A stretch of 13,109 bases of DNA, taken from positions 1 through 13,109 of the forward strand of contig JAUPVU010000026.1 in NCBI GenBank assembly GCA_030916925.1, written 5' to 3'. The DNA is from Patescibacteria group bacterium (GTDB taxonomy: Bacteria; Patescibacteriota; WWE3; 2-01-FULL-39-13). Made by a program: the position numbers and the translations under genes. Numbering within the stretch: position 1 is the first letter of the stretch; each line of letters begins with the position of its first letter. Below are positions 7,140 to 13,109 of the stretch, in pieces. The notes under the pieces were generated by a model. It saw nothing but the letters and a program-made list of their open reading frames with translations. It was not told the DNA's origin and did no database searches.

Positions 7140-7168
7140 ATTCTATATTAGCGTTGAAAACTACACAA
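7140..7168 (-). promoter_or_regulatory. Promoter of the DUF3048 gene (leaderless or nearly so)
   Basis: - strand: -35 TTGTGT (7168-7163), 17-base spacer, -10 TAGAAT (7145-7140), then 7 bases to the ATG at 7132. It overlaps the oppositely directed promoter at 7154-7181. Confidence 0.55.
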
Positions 7169-7181
7169 GGCACGTTATACT
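7154..7181 (+). promoter_or_regulatory. Promoter of the small coiled-coil/membrane protein gene (leaderless)
   Basis: + strand: -35 TTGAAA (7154-7159), 16-base spacer, -10 TATACT (7176-7181), then exactly 6 bases to the ATG at 7188. Transcription is predicted to begin at the start codon. The -35 element lies within the spacer of the divergent promoter, so the two probably cannot be occupied at the same time. Confidence 0.65.
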
Positions 7182-7187
7182 TTCACT

Positions 7188-7487
7188 ATGTCAAAAACAG
7201 ATCGAAAGGTTGCTCAACAAAATAAAGAACTTAGAAGAAAACTCGAGGCCCTAAAAGCAGAAACAAAGTATGAAAGGCTAGATGTAAAAATCACGCCAAC
7301 CAATGTTGTCGAGAAAATAAATATTCAACAGTCGGCAGTTACCAAAAAATTATCTGATATTGATTTGATTCCTTTTGTAAAAAAAGACTTAACCAAAACG
7401 ATTATTCTTGGTGGCTTAACTATACTATTCATTGTCGGACTAAAAGTTGCAGGTTCTCTTGGAGTCAACATACCTTATCTATACTGA
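7188..7487 (+). CDS. Small coiled-coil protein with C-terminal membrane segment, function unknown
   Basis: 99 residues, not recognised. Residues 1-32 are highly charged with a heptad-like pattern of Leu (NKELRRKLEALKAE), suggesting a short coiled coil; 33-60 are mixed; 61-71 are basic (FVKKDLTKT); and 71-91 (IILGGLTILFIVGLKVAGSLG) form one hydrophobic segment. The layout suggests a tail-anchored protein with its N terminus in the cytoplasm. That it is a real gene is supported by a well-formed promoter at the exact leaderless distance, an ordinary amino-acid mix, and the lack of any gene on the other strand over 7188-7474. It is divergent from the DUF3048 gene (55 bases between starts) and overlaps the end of comM by 13 bases. 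Stop is TGA followed at once by TAG. Confidence 0.7.
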   Translation: MSKTDRKVAQQNKELRRKLEALKAETKYERLDVKITPTNVVEKINIQQSAVTKKLSDIDLIPFVKKDLTKTIILGGLTILFIVGLKVAGSLGVNIPYLY

Positions 7488-8935
7488 TAGGCCTCAAGGA
7501 TATGGTTTTTAGTAATTGAATCAGATTTATCTAACAGAGCAATAGTTTTGGATACACGTAAAACCTTTTCAACACCGCGTCCAGTTAATGAATGATTATC
7601 TTTTATTTGCTTGATAATTTCTTTTGCCTGACTATTTAGCTCTAGTGCTGTTCCTAATTCACTTCTAACTCTCATTACTTCTCCATACATGTATTCAGAT
7701 GTGTATAAATTATCAGGTGGATTTGCTCCGTCAGAATTTTCGTTTTTTGGGCTACAGTTTACATGAATATCAACACGGTCCAGAATTGATCCGCTTATTT
7801 TACGGGAGTAGTTGCGAATTTCTATTTCGGTGCAGTTACATTTTAATTTTGGATGGCCAAAGTTGCCACACGGACAAAGATTGTAGCAAGCGGCTAATAG
7901 AAATTCGCAAGGGAACAAAGCTGATCCATTTACTCTATTTATTGTAATGACTTTGTCTTCTAATGGCTGTCTCAATGATTCAATAATATCTTTGTCAAAC
8001 TCAGCAAATTCATCTAGAAAAAGTACGCCTTTGTGCGAATATGTAATCTCACCTGGTTTTACTGGATTACCGCCGCCTAACATGGCGGCCTTACTAATTG
8101 AATGATGAGGCGATCTGAACGGCCTTGCTTGATTATCCTGGTGTGCTCCGTGGATCAGGTTGACAACTCTCTGTTCCTCTTCACTAAGTGGTGGAAGGAT
8201 AGTCGGAATAAGCCTTAACATCATCGTCTTGCCAGCTCCAGGAGGTCCTGAGAGGGCTATATGATGATTCCCTGCAACTGCTATGGTTATTGCCCTTTTG
8301 GCTATATTTTGGCCTTCTACCTGCGAATAATTCGAATAGTGAAAGTGCGGATTTTGGCCAGGATGGCTTATGCTGTCTACCGCTGGGGGCACTGTTTTAT
8401 TCTTAACGTAAAACGGAAATCTACCTTGCTGATTATACGAATCAACCAATTCCTTCAAATTATTTAATGCAAATATTTCTCCATTAACCCAAGAAGGGAT
8501 CATGTCTTTCGAACTCACAATCGCTTTCAATTTTTTTTGAGAGCACAAATCCAGAATAGACAACATCCCTTTTACAGGATTTAGTTCCCCATTTAATGAT
8601 AGTTCTCCAAATAAAACATATTTCGAGAAATCATAATTTTTGCCAAACATTCCACTCGCGGATAAAATGCCGATTGCTATTGGTAAATCATAAAGAGAAC
8701 CTTTTTTGGCAATATCTGCTGGCGCTAAATTTACAGTAATACGTGCTTCGGGAAATTTAAATTTACTATTCTTAATCGCCGATCTAATTCGATCTTTTGA
8801 TTCTTCAATTTCTTTAGCGGGAAGTCCAACGATGTGAAAAACTGGAAAGCCTTGAAAATCAACGTGCGTTTCAACATTTATTAAATCTGCGTCGATTCCA
8901 TTTATACTAGCTGAAAATAACCTGCTAAATCCCAT
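7475..8935 (-). CDS. comM: YifB/ComM family AAA+ ATPase (Mg-chelatase-like)
   Basis: 486 residues, close to the usual 500. ComM is a hexameric AAA+ helicase that extends branch migration during natural transformation, integrating incoming DNA. Order: an N-terminal Lon-protease-like fold (about 1-165, VGLPAKEIEESKDRIRSAI at 36-54, NLAPADIAKKG at 69-79), an AAA+ core with Walker A GPPGAGKT (230-237), RSPHHSISKAAMLGGG (274-289), Walker B VLFLDE (304-309), and the Cys cluster CYNLCPCGNFGHPKLKCNC (350-368), probably zinc-binding; then SGSILDRVDIHV (381-392) with the arginine finger, and a C-terminal TGRGVEKVLRVSKTIALL helix bundle. Start ATG 8935 fits the family (MGFSRLFSASINGIDA). It lies 55 bases after mltG, with no strong promoter and no Shine-Dalgarno sequence, so co-transcription with mltG is likely. 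Its end overlaps the small + strand gene. Confidence 0.95.
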   Translation of the reverse strand: MGFSRLFSASINGIDADLINVETHVDFQGFPVFHIVGLPAKEIEESKDRIRSAIKNSKFKFPEARITVNLAPADIAKKGSLYDLPIAIGILSASGMFGKNYDFSKYVLFGELSLNGELNPVKGMLSILDLCSQKKLKAIVSSKDMIPSWVNGEIFALNNLKELVDSYNQQGRFPFYVKNKTVPPAVDSISHPGQNPHFHYSNYSQVEGQNIAKRAITIAVAGNHHIALSGPPGAGKTMMLRLIPTILPPLSEEEQRVVNLIHGAHQDNQARPFRSPHHSISKAAMLGGGNPVKPGEITYSHKGVLFLDEFAEFDKDIIESLRQPLEDKVITINRVNGSALFPCEFLLAACYNLCPCGNFGHPKLKCNCTEIEIRNYSRKISGSILDRVDIHVNCSPKNENSDGANPPDNLYTSEYMYGEVMRVRSELGTALELNSQAKEIIKQIKDNHSLTGRGVEKVLRVSKTIALLDKSDSITKNHILEAYQYR

Positions 8936-8990
8936 TTTTATATTGTTGAATACAAAAATGAAATCCGTTTGAAAAAATAGTTAAATAATT

Positions 8991-10058
8991 CTACCTAATG
9001 TAGGTTTCAACATTTTGATTGTGTTCTTCCAAAGTTTTTGCGAAATAGGTTTTGCCATTGTTTCCACTTATATAGAACCAATATTCGCTATCTTCGTATT
9101 CAACTACAGACTCCAGCGCATCTAAACCAGGATTTGCAATTGGCGCAGGAGGTAAGCCTTTATTAGTATAGGTATTATATTGTGAATCTAAATTTTGATA
9201 GTCATCTCTTGTAACAATAGGCCACCAATCTTTTTTATTTCCTTTTGCATACTGCAAAGTTGCATCAGCTTGAAGTGCCCAGTTCTCTCGATAACGCTTT
9301 ACTAAAATTCCTGCAACTATGCGTCTATCTGCCTTATGATTCATCTCTCTTTCTAATATCGAAGCAAGTATTACAGCTTCTTCTTCAGTTAAATTTTTAG
9401 CTGTAGCTTGGGCTTTTAAATTCGATGAGAATCTTTTCTCAAATGTATTTCTCATCATCGATGCTAAATTCTCTGGCTCTAAGTTTGAATCAATGATATA
9501 TGTATCAGGAAACAAATATCCTTCTTTAATAAAAGACGAACTAGCAAATTTATCAGCAAAATCATCACCCATTGTTTTTCTTAAGTATTCTACATATTCT
9601 TCAATCCTCCACCCTTCTAGAAAAGTTAGCTTTCTTTCGAAACTCCCATCTTGAAGTTTTTCTACCAATTGAACAAGTGTAAGTTCGCTTAAATCGATCT
9701 CATAATATCCGGCTTGAACACTCTTATCGGGGTTTAAGTACAAATATGCTTTTAATATCTCAGGTCTCGTAATTAACTTTTCTTCATACAAAAGTTCAGA
9801 AATAGCCGAAACGGACATGCCTTTTTCGATAGAAATTTTTAGGAGTGAACTATCGGTATCATATCTGACTGGACTGTTGATTTCTCTGTTGTAGTAGCCA
9901 TAAACAACAAGTGCTCCTAAAAAAGCTAAACCAATAACAACCGCAAATAAAGCAATCAGCCATTTAAAAAAGTGGAAAGGTTTTTTTTGTTTCATTTTGG
10001 TTTTATTAAGTTCATGCTCGTTCTCAATATAATTTTCGGTTAATATAACAGTATCCAT
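8991..10058 (-). CDS. mltG: Endolytic peptidoglycan transglycosylase MltG (YceG-like)
   Basis: Membrane enzyme that cuts nascent glycan strands and so sets their length. 355 residues from the chosen ATG. One N-terminal membrane segment (about 33-55) after a charged KMKQKK stretch; a LysM-like region (about 73-100, ISIEKGMSVSAISELLYEE); then the catalytic YceG domain with EGYLFPDTY (179-187), ILASILEREM (230-239; Glu236 aligns with the E. coli catalytic Glu218), QADATLQYA, YNTYTNKGLPPAPIANPG (294-311) and YISGNNGKTYFAKTLEEHN near the end. The frame remains open upstream to a TTG at 10085, inside the prmC start, but the ATG at 10058 avoids that overlap and leaves 18 bases between the two divergent start codons. 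The ATG at 9995 is a shorter alternative. It fits with MraY in the wall-synthesis theme of the window. Confidence 0.94.
   Translation of the reverse strand: MDTVILTENYIENEHELNKTKMKQKKPFHFFKWLIALFAVVIGLAFLGALVVYGYYNREINSPVRYDTDSSLLKISIEKGMSVSAISELLYEEKLITRPEILKAYLYLNPDKSVQAGYYEIDLSELTLVQLVEKLQDGSFERKLTFLEGWRIEEYVEYLRKTMGDDFADKFASSSFIKEGYLFPDTYIIDSNLEPENLASMMRNTFEKRFSSNLKAQATAKNLTEEEAVILASILEREMNHKADRRIVAGILVKRYRENWALQADATLQYAKGNKKDWWPIVTRDDYQNLDSQYNTYTNKGLPPAPIANPGLDALESVVEYEDSEYWFYISGNNGKTYFAKTLEEHNQNVETYIR
10021..10049 (+). promoter_or_regulatory. Possible promoter of prmC inside the mltG coding region
   Basis: + strand: TTCTCA (10021-10026), 17 bases, TATAAC (10044-10049). Predicted start near 10056, leaving a 21-base leader with the purine-rich AGAGAAGAGAG before the ATG at 10077. 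A second TATAAT at 10028 has no matching -35. Weak evidence in AT-rich sequence. Confidence 0.35.
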
Positions 10059-10076
10059 AGAGAAGAGAGTATCAGA

Positions 10077-10856
10077 ATGAATCAAACCAATCTAGAATTT
10101 TTATTAAAGGAAAAATATGGCTACTCAGATACAGAGATTTTTATATTAAAAAAGGACGACCCTAAATTCGAGACATTAGCCGCGGATATTAAGAAGGAAA
10201 TTGATTTACTAGAGCAAGGCTATCCACTAGATTACATAATCGGATTTACACATTTTGTAGATTGCAAAATTGATTTAAGTCTTAAACCTTTAATACCAAG
10301 AGTAGAAACGGAATATTGGGTTTCTAAAGTACTACAGGATATTTCTCTTAATGAGAATTCGAATATTCTAGACCTCTTTACAGGTTCTGGCTGCATTGGA
10401 ATTGCTGTTATAAGGTCACTCGAAAATTCTCGCGTGGTTTTTTCCGATATTTCTAATAAAGCACTAAAACAGGTTCAGAAGAATTTAGGCATAAATGGAA
10501 TTAAAAATAATTTTGAGATCATTAAGAGTGATATCTTCTCAAAACTTAAGAGCAAAAAGTTTGATGTAATATTTGCAAATCCTCCTTATATTGATAGAAA
10601 TGATCCAAACATTGGAGAAGAAATTAAATATGAACCGAAAGAAGCACTTTTTGCTGATTCGGAAGGGTTTGCGGTAATAGAACAATTCTTATCAGATGCT
10701 TTTTTACATTTAAACGATCAAGGCAGAATATATATGGAATTTGGATATAATCAAAAAGAAAAAATTGAAAATCTACTTTCGATGAGTAGATATAGCAGCT
10801 GGAAATTTAATAAAGATCAATTTGGAAAATGGAGATGGGTAGAGATAAACCTATAG
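10077..10856 (+). CDS. prmC: Peptide chain release factor N5-glutamine methyltransferase
   Basis: Methylates the glutamine of the GGQ loop in release factors RF1/RF2, using S-adenosylmethionine, in the cytoplasm. 259 residues against about 277 in E. coli. An N-terminal helical domain (1-60) ends in the family's PLDYIIGFTHF motif (50-60), which contacts the release factor; LIPRVETEYWV (72-82) corresponds to LIPRPETE with Val for the second Pro; ILDLFTGSGCIGIAV (97-111) is the SAM-binding loop; VVFSDIS (120-126) holds the ribose-binding acid; FANPPYI (166-172) is the catalytic NPPY; and YMEFGYNQ (219-226) is the usual late strand. It is one of only two + strand genes here, convergent with the LPXTG gene and divergent from mltG. 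In many bacteria prmC follows prfA; no release factor gene is in view. Confidence 0.95.
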   Translation: MNQTNLEFLLKEKYGYSDTEIFILKKDDPKFETLAADIKKEIDLLEQGYPLDYIIGFTHFVDCKIDLSLKPLIPRVETEYWVSKVLQDISLNENSNILDLFTGSGCIGIAVIRSLENSRVVFSDISNKALKQVQKNLGINGIKNNFEIIKSDIFSKLKSKKFDVIFANPPYIDRNDPNIGEEIKYEPKEALFADSEGFAVIEQFLSDAFLHLNDQGRIYMEFGYNQKEKIENLLSMSRYSSWKFNKDQFGKWRWVEINL

Positions 10857-10882
10857 GAATCGGAGGCCCTCTATATATAGCA

Positions 10883-10906
10883 AGAGACCGCCTTTCGGCG
10901 GTCTCT
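10883..10906. terminator. Bidirectional terminator-like hairpin between prmC and the LPXTG gene
   Basis: A 10-base-pair perfect stem AGAGACCGCC/GGCGGTCTCT closed by a tetraloop (TTTC on +, GAAA on -). GC-rich in an AT-rich genome and placed between two convergent genes. Neither side has a run of T: + continues CTGATAAAT and - continues TGCTATATATAG. Structure is strong, mechanism uncertain. Confidence 0.7.
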
Positions 10907-10922
10907 CTGATAAATCCCTGTT

Positions 10923-10964
10923 TCAAGGCGAGTCCGTTAGCTTACGCTTCCGGACTCTACTTGA
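10923..10964 (-). terminator. Second hairpin, directly after the LPXTG gene stop
   Basis: A 42-base imperfect inverted repeat beginning one base after the TAA at 10966. Arms pair as TCAAG/CTTGA, GAGTCCG/CGGACTC and AGC/GCT, separated by two symmetrical 2x2 internal loops, with a 4-base loop. No T tract follows. It may protect the mRNA 3' end or act with the hairpin at 10883-10906. Confidence 0.5.
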
Positions 10965-10965
10965 G

Positions 10966-11673
10966 TTACTTAGCTACTTTTCTAAGTCCGTAACCTACTA
11001 AGATTAAACCTAATGAAGTTACGCCTATTAAAGCAACGTTTGGATCGATGAATCCAGTTTTAGGTAAGTGCTTTATTGACTCTTTACCTAATACTTTTCC
11101 GTCTAATTCTATACAGAAGTTAGCGTAGTCAGTATCTGACTCATCTTCGCCATTGTCTTCTCTTTCTCCTTCAGCTTTTGCTACGTTAGAAACGCAGATG
11201 TAGTCATCGTTAGGTTTTATTCCTCCGAAGTCTACTTTGGCGCTAAATTCAAACTCTTTTTCCTCACCTGGATCTAAGTCGAATTCATCGAAAACAACTT
11301 TGTTTCCGCTTTCTTCGTCTCCATCTCCGCTGTTATATTCAATGACTGATGGCATTACGTCGACAAGTTTAATGTCTTCGATTTTAACATCGCCAGTGTT
11401 TTCAACAACAATGGTGAAGTAGATCTTGTCATCATTATCAAAAGTGTAAGGATGAGATCCATCTTTTCTGTTGATGTGATTCTCATAATCCTTTGACTTT
11501 GGATTATAGATTTTTTTATCTACTTTTAAATCGGCGTCTTCGTCTACGCAAGTTTCGCCTCCCCCATACTGGGTAAAACACTCTTCCGCATAGACCGCGG
11601 AAGTTCCTGTAGTAATTGCCATAAGAAGGGCAATCACGGCAGAGAAAAGGGTTAATAAGCCTATGTTTTTCAT
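10966..11673 (-). CDS. LPXTG-anchored surface protein with DUF11-type domain
   Basis: 235 residues. Signal peptide 1-29 (basic MKN, hydrophobic core, cleavage likely after VYA). The mature part is strongly acidic; residues 82-165 form one DUF11-type beta domain (YFTIVVENTGDVKIEDIKLVD at 85-105, LDPGEEKEFEF at 133-143), a fold that repeats in surface proteins. Cys32, 42, 160 and 187 may pair. The C terminus is a classic sorting signal: LPKTG (203-207), hydrophobic stretch (about 212-229), tail RKVAK. A sortase should cleave between Thr and Gly and attach the protein to the envelope; no sortase gene lies in the window. The promoter is a perfect consensus and there is an AGGT ribosome site 7 bases before the ATG, both unusual here, so high expression is expected. 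The start region can fold into a long stem. Adhesin or S-layer-like roles are possible but unproven. Confidence 0.85.
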   Translation of the reverse strand: MKNIGLLTLFSAVIALLMAITTGTSAVYAEECFTQYGGGETCVDEDADLKVDKKIYNPKSKDYENHINRKDGSHPYTFDNDDKIYFTIVVENTGDVKIEDIKLVDVMPSVIEYNSGDGDEESGNKVVFDEFDLDPGEEKEFEFSAKVDFGGIKPNDDYICVSNVAKAEGEREDNGEDESDTDYANFCIELDGKVLGKESIKHLPKTGFIDPNVALIGVTSLGLILVGYGLRKVAK

Positions 11674-11683
11674 GGCAATTACC
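11611..11683 (-). promoter_or_regulatory. Potential start-codon-sequestering stem in the LPXTG mRNA
   Basis: The ribosome-site/start region (11683-11670, GGTAATTGCCATGA on the - strand) is complementary to 11624-11611 inside the coding region: 11 perfect Watson-Crick pairs, extended to 14 by two G-U pairs and one A-U, with a 45-base loop. The stem would bury the whole AUG and most of the AGGT (11684-11681). A further copy of TAATTGCCA sits at 11726-11718 over the -10 end. Confidence 0.45.
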
Positions 11684-11722
11684 TACTTTCTTCTGGGCTG
11701 GAAACTAAAAGTTAATGTGGCA

Positions 11723-11751
11723 ATTATAGGGTACAAAGGCCGTTTTGTCAA
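11723..11751 (-). promoter_or_regulatory. Perfect sigma70 consensus promoter of the LPXTG gene
   Basis: - strand: TTGACA (11751-11746), exactly 17 bases, TATAAT (11728-11723). All 12 consensus bases match. The -35 begins 10 bases after the stop of the upstream gene. Predicted start near 11716, leader 43 bases. Confidence 0.9.
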
Positions 11752-11760
11752 GCTATAGGA

Positions 11761-13109
11761 CTAACCTTTAGATTTACGCAACATCACACCGGATATTGCA
11801 AAAAGGCTTAAAATAAGCCAATATCCGAGATATTGCAAATATTGCGGCATATATAATACTACATAAGAGGTCGAATCTGCCGTAAAAACCCATGAATTTG
11901 CCCAATTATTAGCTTTAAAATGCTCACTAAAAACTGCCCTACAAGTAAATGGTGTGGTGATACCCAACCAGCAAGAATCAGCTTCATATAACCCCCAGCC
12001 CTCTTCAAAAGATTGGTTGAGCACTAAAACAGCTTTTCCTGGATCTGAGCTTAATCCGTCGACTTTATACTTAGACTTTCCTAGTTTGGTAACATTTGTA
12101 ATCGTATATGGGTTTTCCGCTTCCTCGAACCCTTTGGTAGTAAGAGTTAATCCTTTTATGAAGCTATACGGAATTGGCGTAAATGTGAGCTCAGAGAGAA
12201 TATTTTCAGTAGGAACCTTCCCGATTGAATGGTTACTAATTCTGAGGTTTAATGGCTCAGCATTGCTGTAAGGAGGGATGATAATCGAATGATTTCCACT
12301 TAATAGTCTTTCAGTAAATAAACATTTTTGAATGCTCTCGGAGTATAAACATACGTCTAATCCTTTTCCTGAAATATTTTGATTAGTAATTTGTACGATT
12401 GCCCCAATTGATAAATCCACCTGACTCAAATCTAAATTATCACAAGATATTGCATCGACAGCTCTATATATAAAATTACCAGTTAATGGATCTAGCTCTC
12501 GCGAAAACTCTTCCTCATTATATAAATCACAATTTCTTGCATCTGAATTGAAATTATATAAATTAGGACGATAGACCATCGTGTATTTTTCAATATCAGG
12601 AAAAGTAATTTGCACAGGAAACTGAGATTTATCAATTTGAAGTGGATAAGGCGCGCTATTATGATTAGAGCTAAAACCGGTACTTCCGGTTGCTTGATAT
12701 TTCTTTACGAAAATATTTTTATACTCAACATTTTGAGTTTGATTCTTATCAGAAGACTCGTTTATCAATACTAAACGGTATTCACCTGTTTTTAACACTT
12801 CAACATAATCCTCATATGATTTATACCTTTCACTTTTGGCTGGAGAGTTTTTATATTTCTCGTTTGCACACTCACCAGTTAAGACATTTTCTATACAATA
12901 AAGTGCCTTACCACCTGGCGTGGTCATATATTCAAAATTAGTGCTAACAATATCTCCTCTAGTTAACGTGAAAACCTCATCAAATTTCAAACAGATATTA
13001 CGATCGTAACTAGACAAAACAACGCTACCTGGATATTTACCAATTGATTTTCCAAAAGAGCCATCGCCACCAAAACAATCAGATGGCTCAGCAGATGCTA
13101 CATAATCAC
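11761..13109 (-). CDS. Large extracytoplasmic protein with C-terminal membrane anchor (5' end outside window)
   Basis: The last 448 residues of a longer protein. The frame is open to the right edge, so the TTG at 13017 that could start a shorter protein is not the start. Most of the visible part looks extracellular: rich in Asn, Ser and Tyr, with many scattered cysteines, some closely paired (YCIENVLTGEC; VCLYSESIQKC; CWLGITTPFTC), suggesting disulfide-bonded beta domains. Near the end, AVLVLNQSFEEGWGLYEAD and NNWANSWVFTA resemble the C-terminal beta domain of large CPR membrane proteins of the YfhO or GT-C glycosyltransferase kind (LNQSF-x-GW and NGWANGW patterns); this is recalled resemblance, not a search. 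It ends with one membrane segment (about 22 residues, YLGYWLILSLFAISGVML) and the basic tail RKSKG. The missing part may hold many membrane segments. Function not assigned. Confidence 0.65.
   Translation of the reverse strand, partial: DYVASAEPSDCFGGDGSFGKSIGKYPGSVVLSSYDRNICLKFDEVFTLTRGDIVSTNFEYMTTPGGKALYCIENVLTGECANEKYKNSPAKSERYKSYEDYVEVLKTGEYRLVLINESSDKNQTQNVEYKNIFVKKYQATGSTGFSSNHNSAPYPLQIDKSQFPVQITFPDIEKYTMVYRPNLYNFNSDARNCDLYNEEEFSRELDPLTGNFIYRAVDAISCDNLDLSQVDLSIGAIVQITNQNISGKGLDVCLYSESIQKCLFTERLLSGNHSIIIPPYSNAEPLNLRISNHSIGKVPTENILSELTFTPIPYSFIKGLTLTTKGFEEAENPYTITNVTKLGKSKYKVDGLSSDPGKAVLVLNQSFEEGWGLYEADSCWLGITTPFTCRAVFSEHFKANNWANSWVFTADSTSYVVLYMPQYLQYLGYWLILSLFAISGVMLRKSKG

Noticed and set aside
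6819..7151. + strand open frame of 110 codons opposite the DUF3048 N terminus
   Set aside because: Its V/G-rich repeat is just the reverse reading of the TP-codon repeat, and it would overlap the divergent promoters.
7485..7490. UGA read as glycine (code 25), since the one gene ending in TGA has TAG directly after it
   Set aside because: The TGATAG ending cannot discriminate by itself, but no long coding frame contains an in-frame TGA, whereas code-25 genomes use it often for Gly. Gly codons here are ordinary GGN.
10059..10085. TTG start of mltG at 10085
   Set aside because: It would overlap the prmC start; the ATG at 10058 gives a normal N terminus ahead of the membrane segment.

Overview
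This window looks like part of a Patescibacteria/CPR (candidate phyla radiation) genome. It is AT-rich and very compact, with intergenic gaps of a few bases to about 180, convergent genes that overlap, and hardly any Shine-Dalgarno sequences. The proteins read like those of Microgenomates- or Katanobacteria-type bacteria; that placement is inference from protein style, not a database match. TAA and TAG end most genes, and no coding frame contains an internal TGA, so the UGA=Gly code of Gracilibacteria and Absconditabacteria is unlikely.

Layout, left to right. The 5' part of rpoB (- strand) runs off the left edge, behind a good sigma70-type promoter with an 84-base leader. Next, on the - strand, come mraY (lipid I synthesis), a short RmlA-like sugar-1-phosphate nucleotidyltransferase, and an operon of a winged-helix/nucleotidyltransferase-like protein, secD and secF. 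The secF frame is broken by one in-frame TAA. A DUF3048 (YerB-like) membrane-anchored protein is divergent from a small coiled-coil/membrane protein on the + strand. That small gene collides tail-to-tail with comM. mltG (- strand) is divergent from prmC (+ strand), and their start codons are only 18 bases apart. Two hairpins separate prmC from a convergent LPXTG surface protein with a DUF11-type domain, which has a perfect TTGACA-17-TATAAT promoter. The C-terminal 448 residues of a large extracytoplasmic protein with a final membrane segment run off the right edge.

How the genes fit together. Most serve the cell envelope: MraY and MltG in peptidoglycan synthesis, SecDF in export, a sugar nucleotidyltransferase for surface glycans, and several anchored extracellular proteins. 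RpoB, PrmC and ComM belong to information processing and DNA uptake.

Most notable observations: the isolated nonsense codon in secF; a MraY with a roughly 38-residue insertion and changed motif residues; a recurring TATAAT-type box 6-9 bases upstream of start codons, implying leaderless mRNAs; and a 14-base-pair potential mRNA stem that would bury the start codon of the LPXTG gene. I found no CRISPR array, tRNA, rRNA, insertion sequence or obvious defence system. No gene-free stretch exceeds 300 bases; the longest, 598-780, holds the rpoB promoter and leader.
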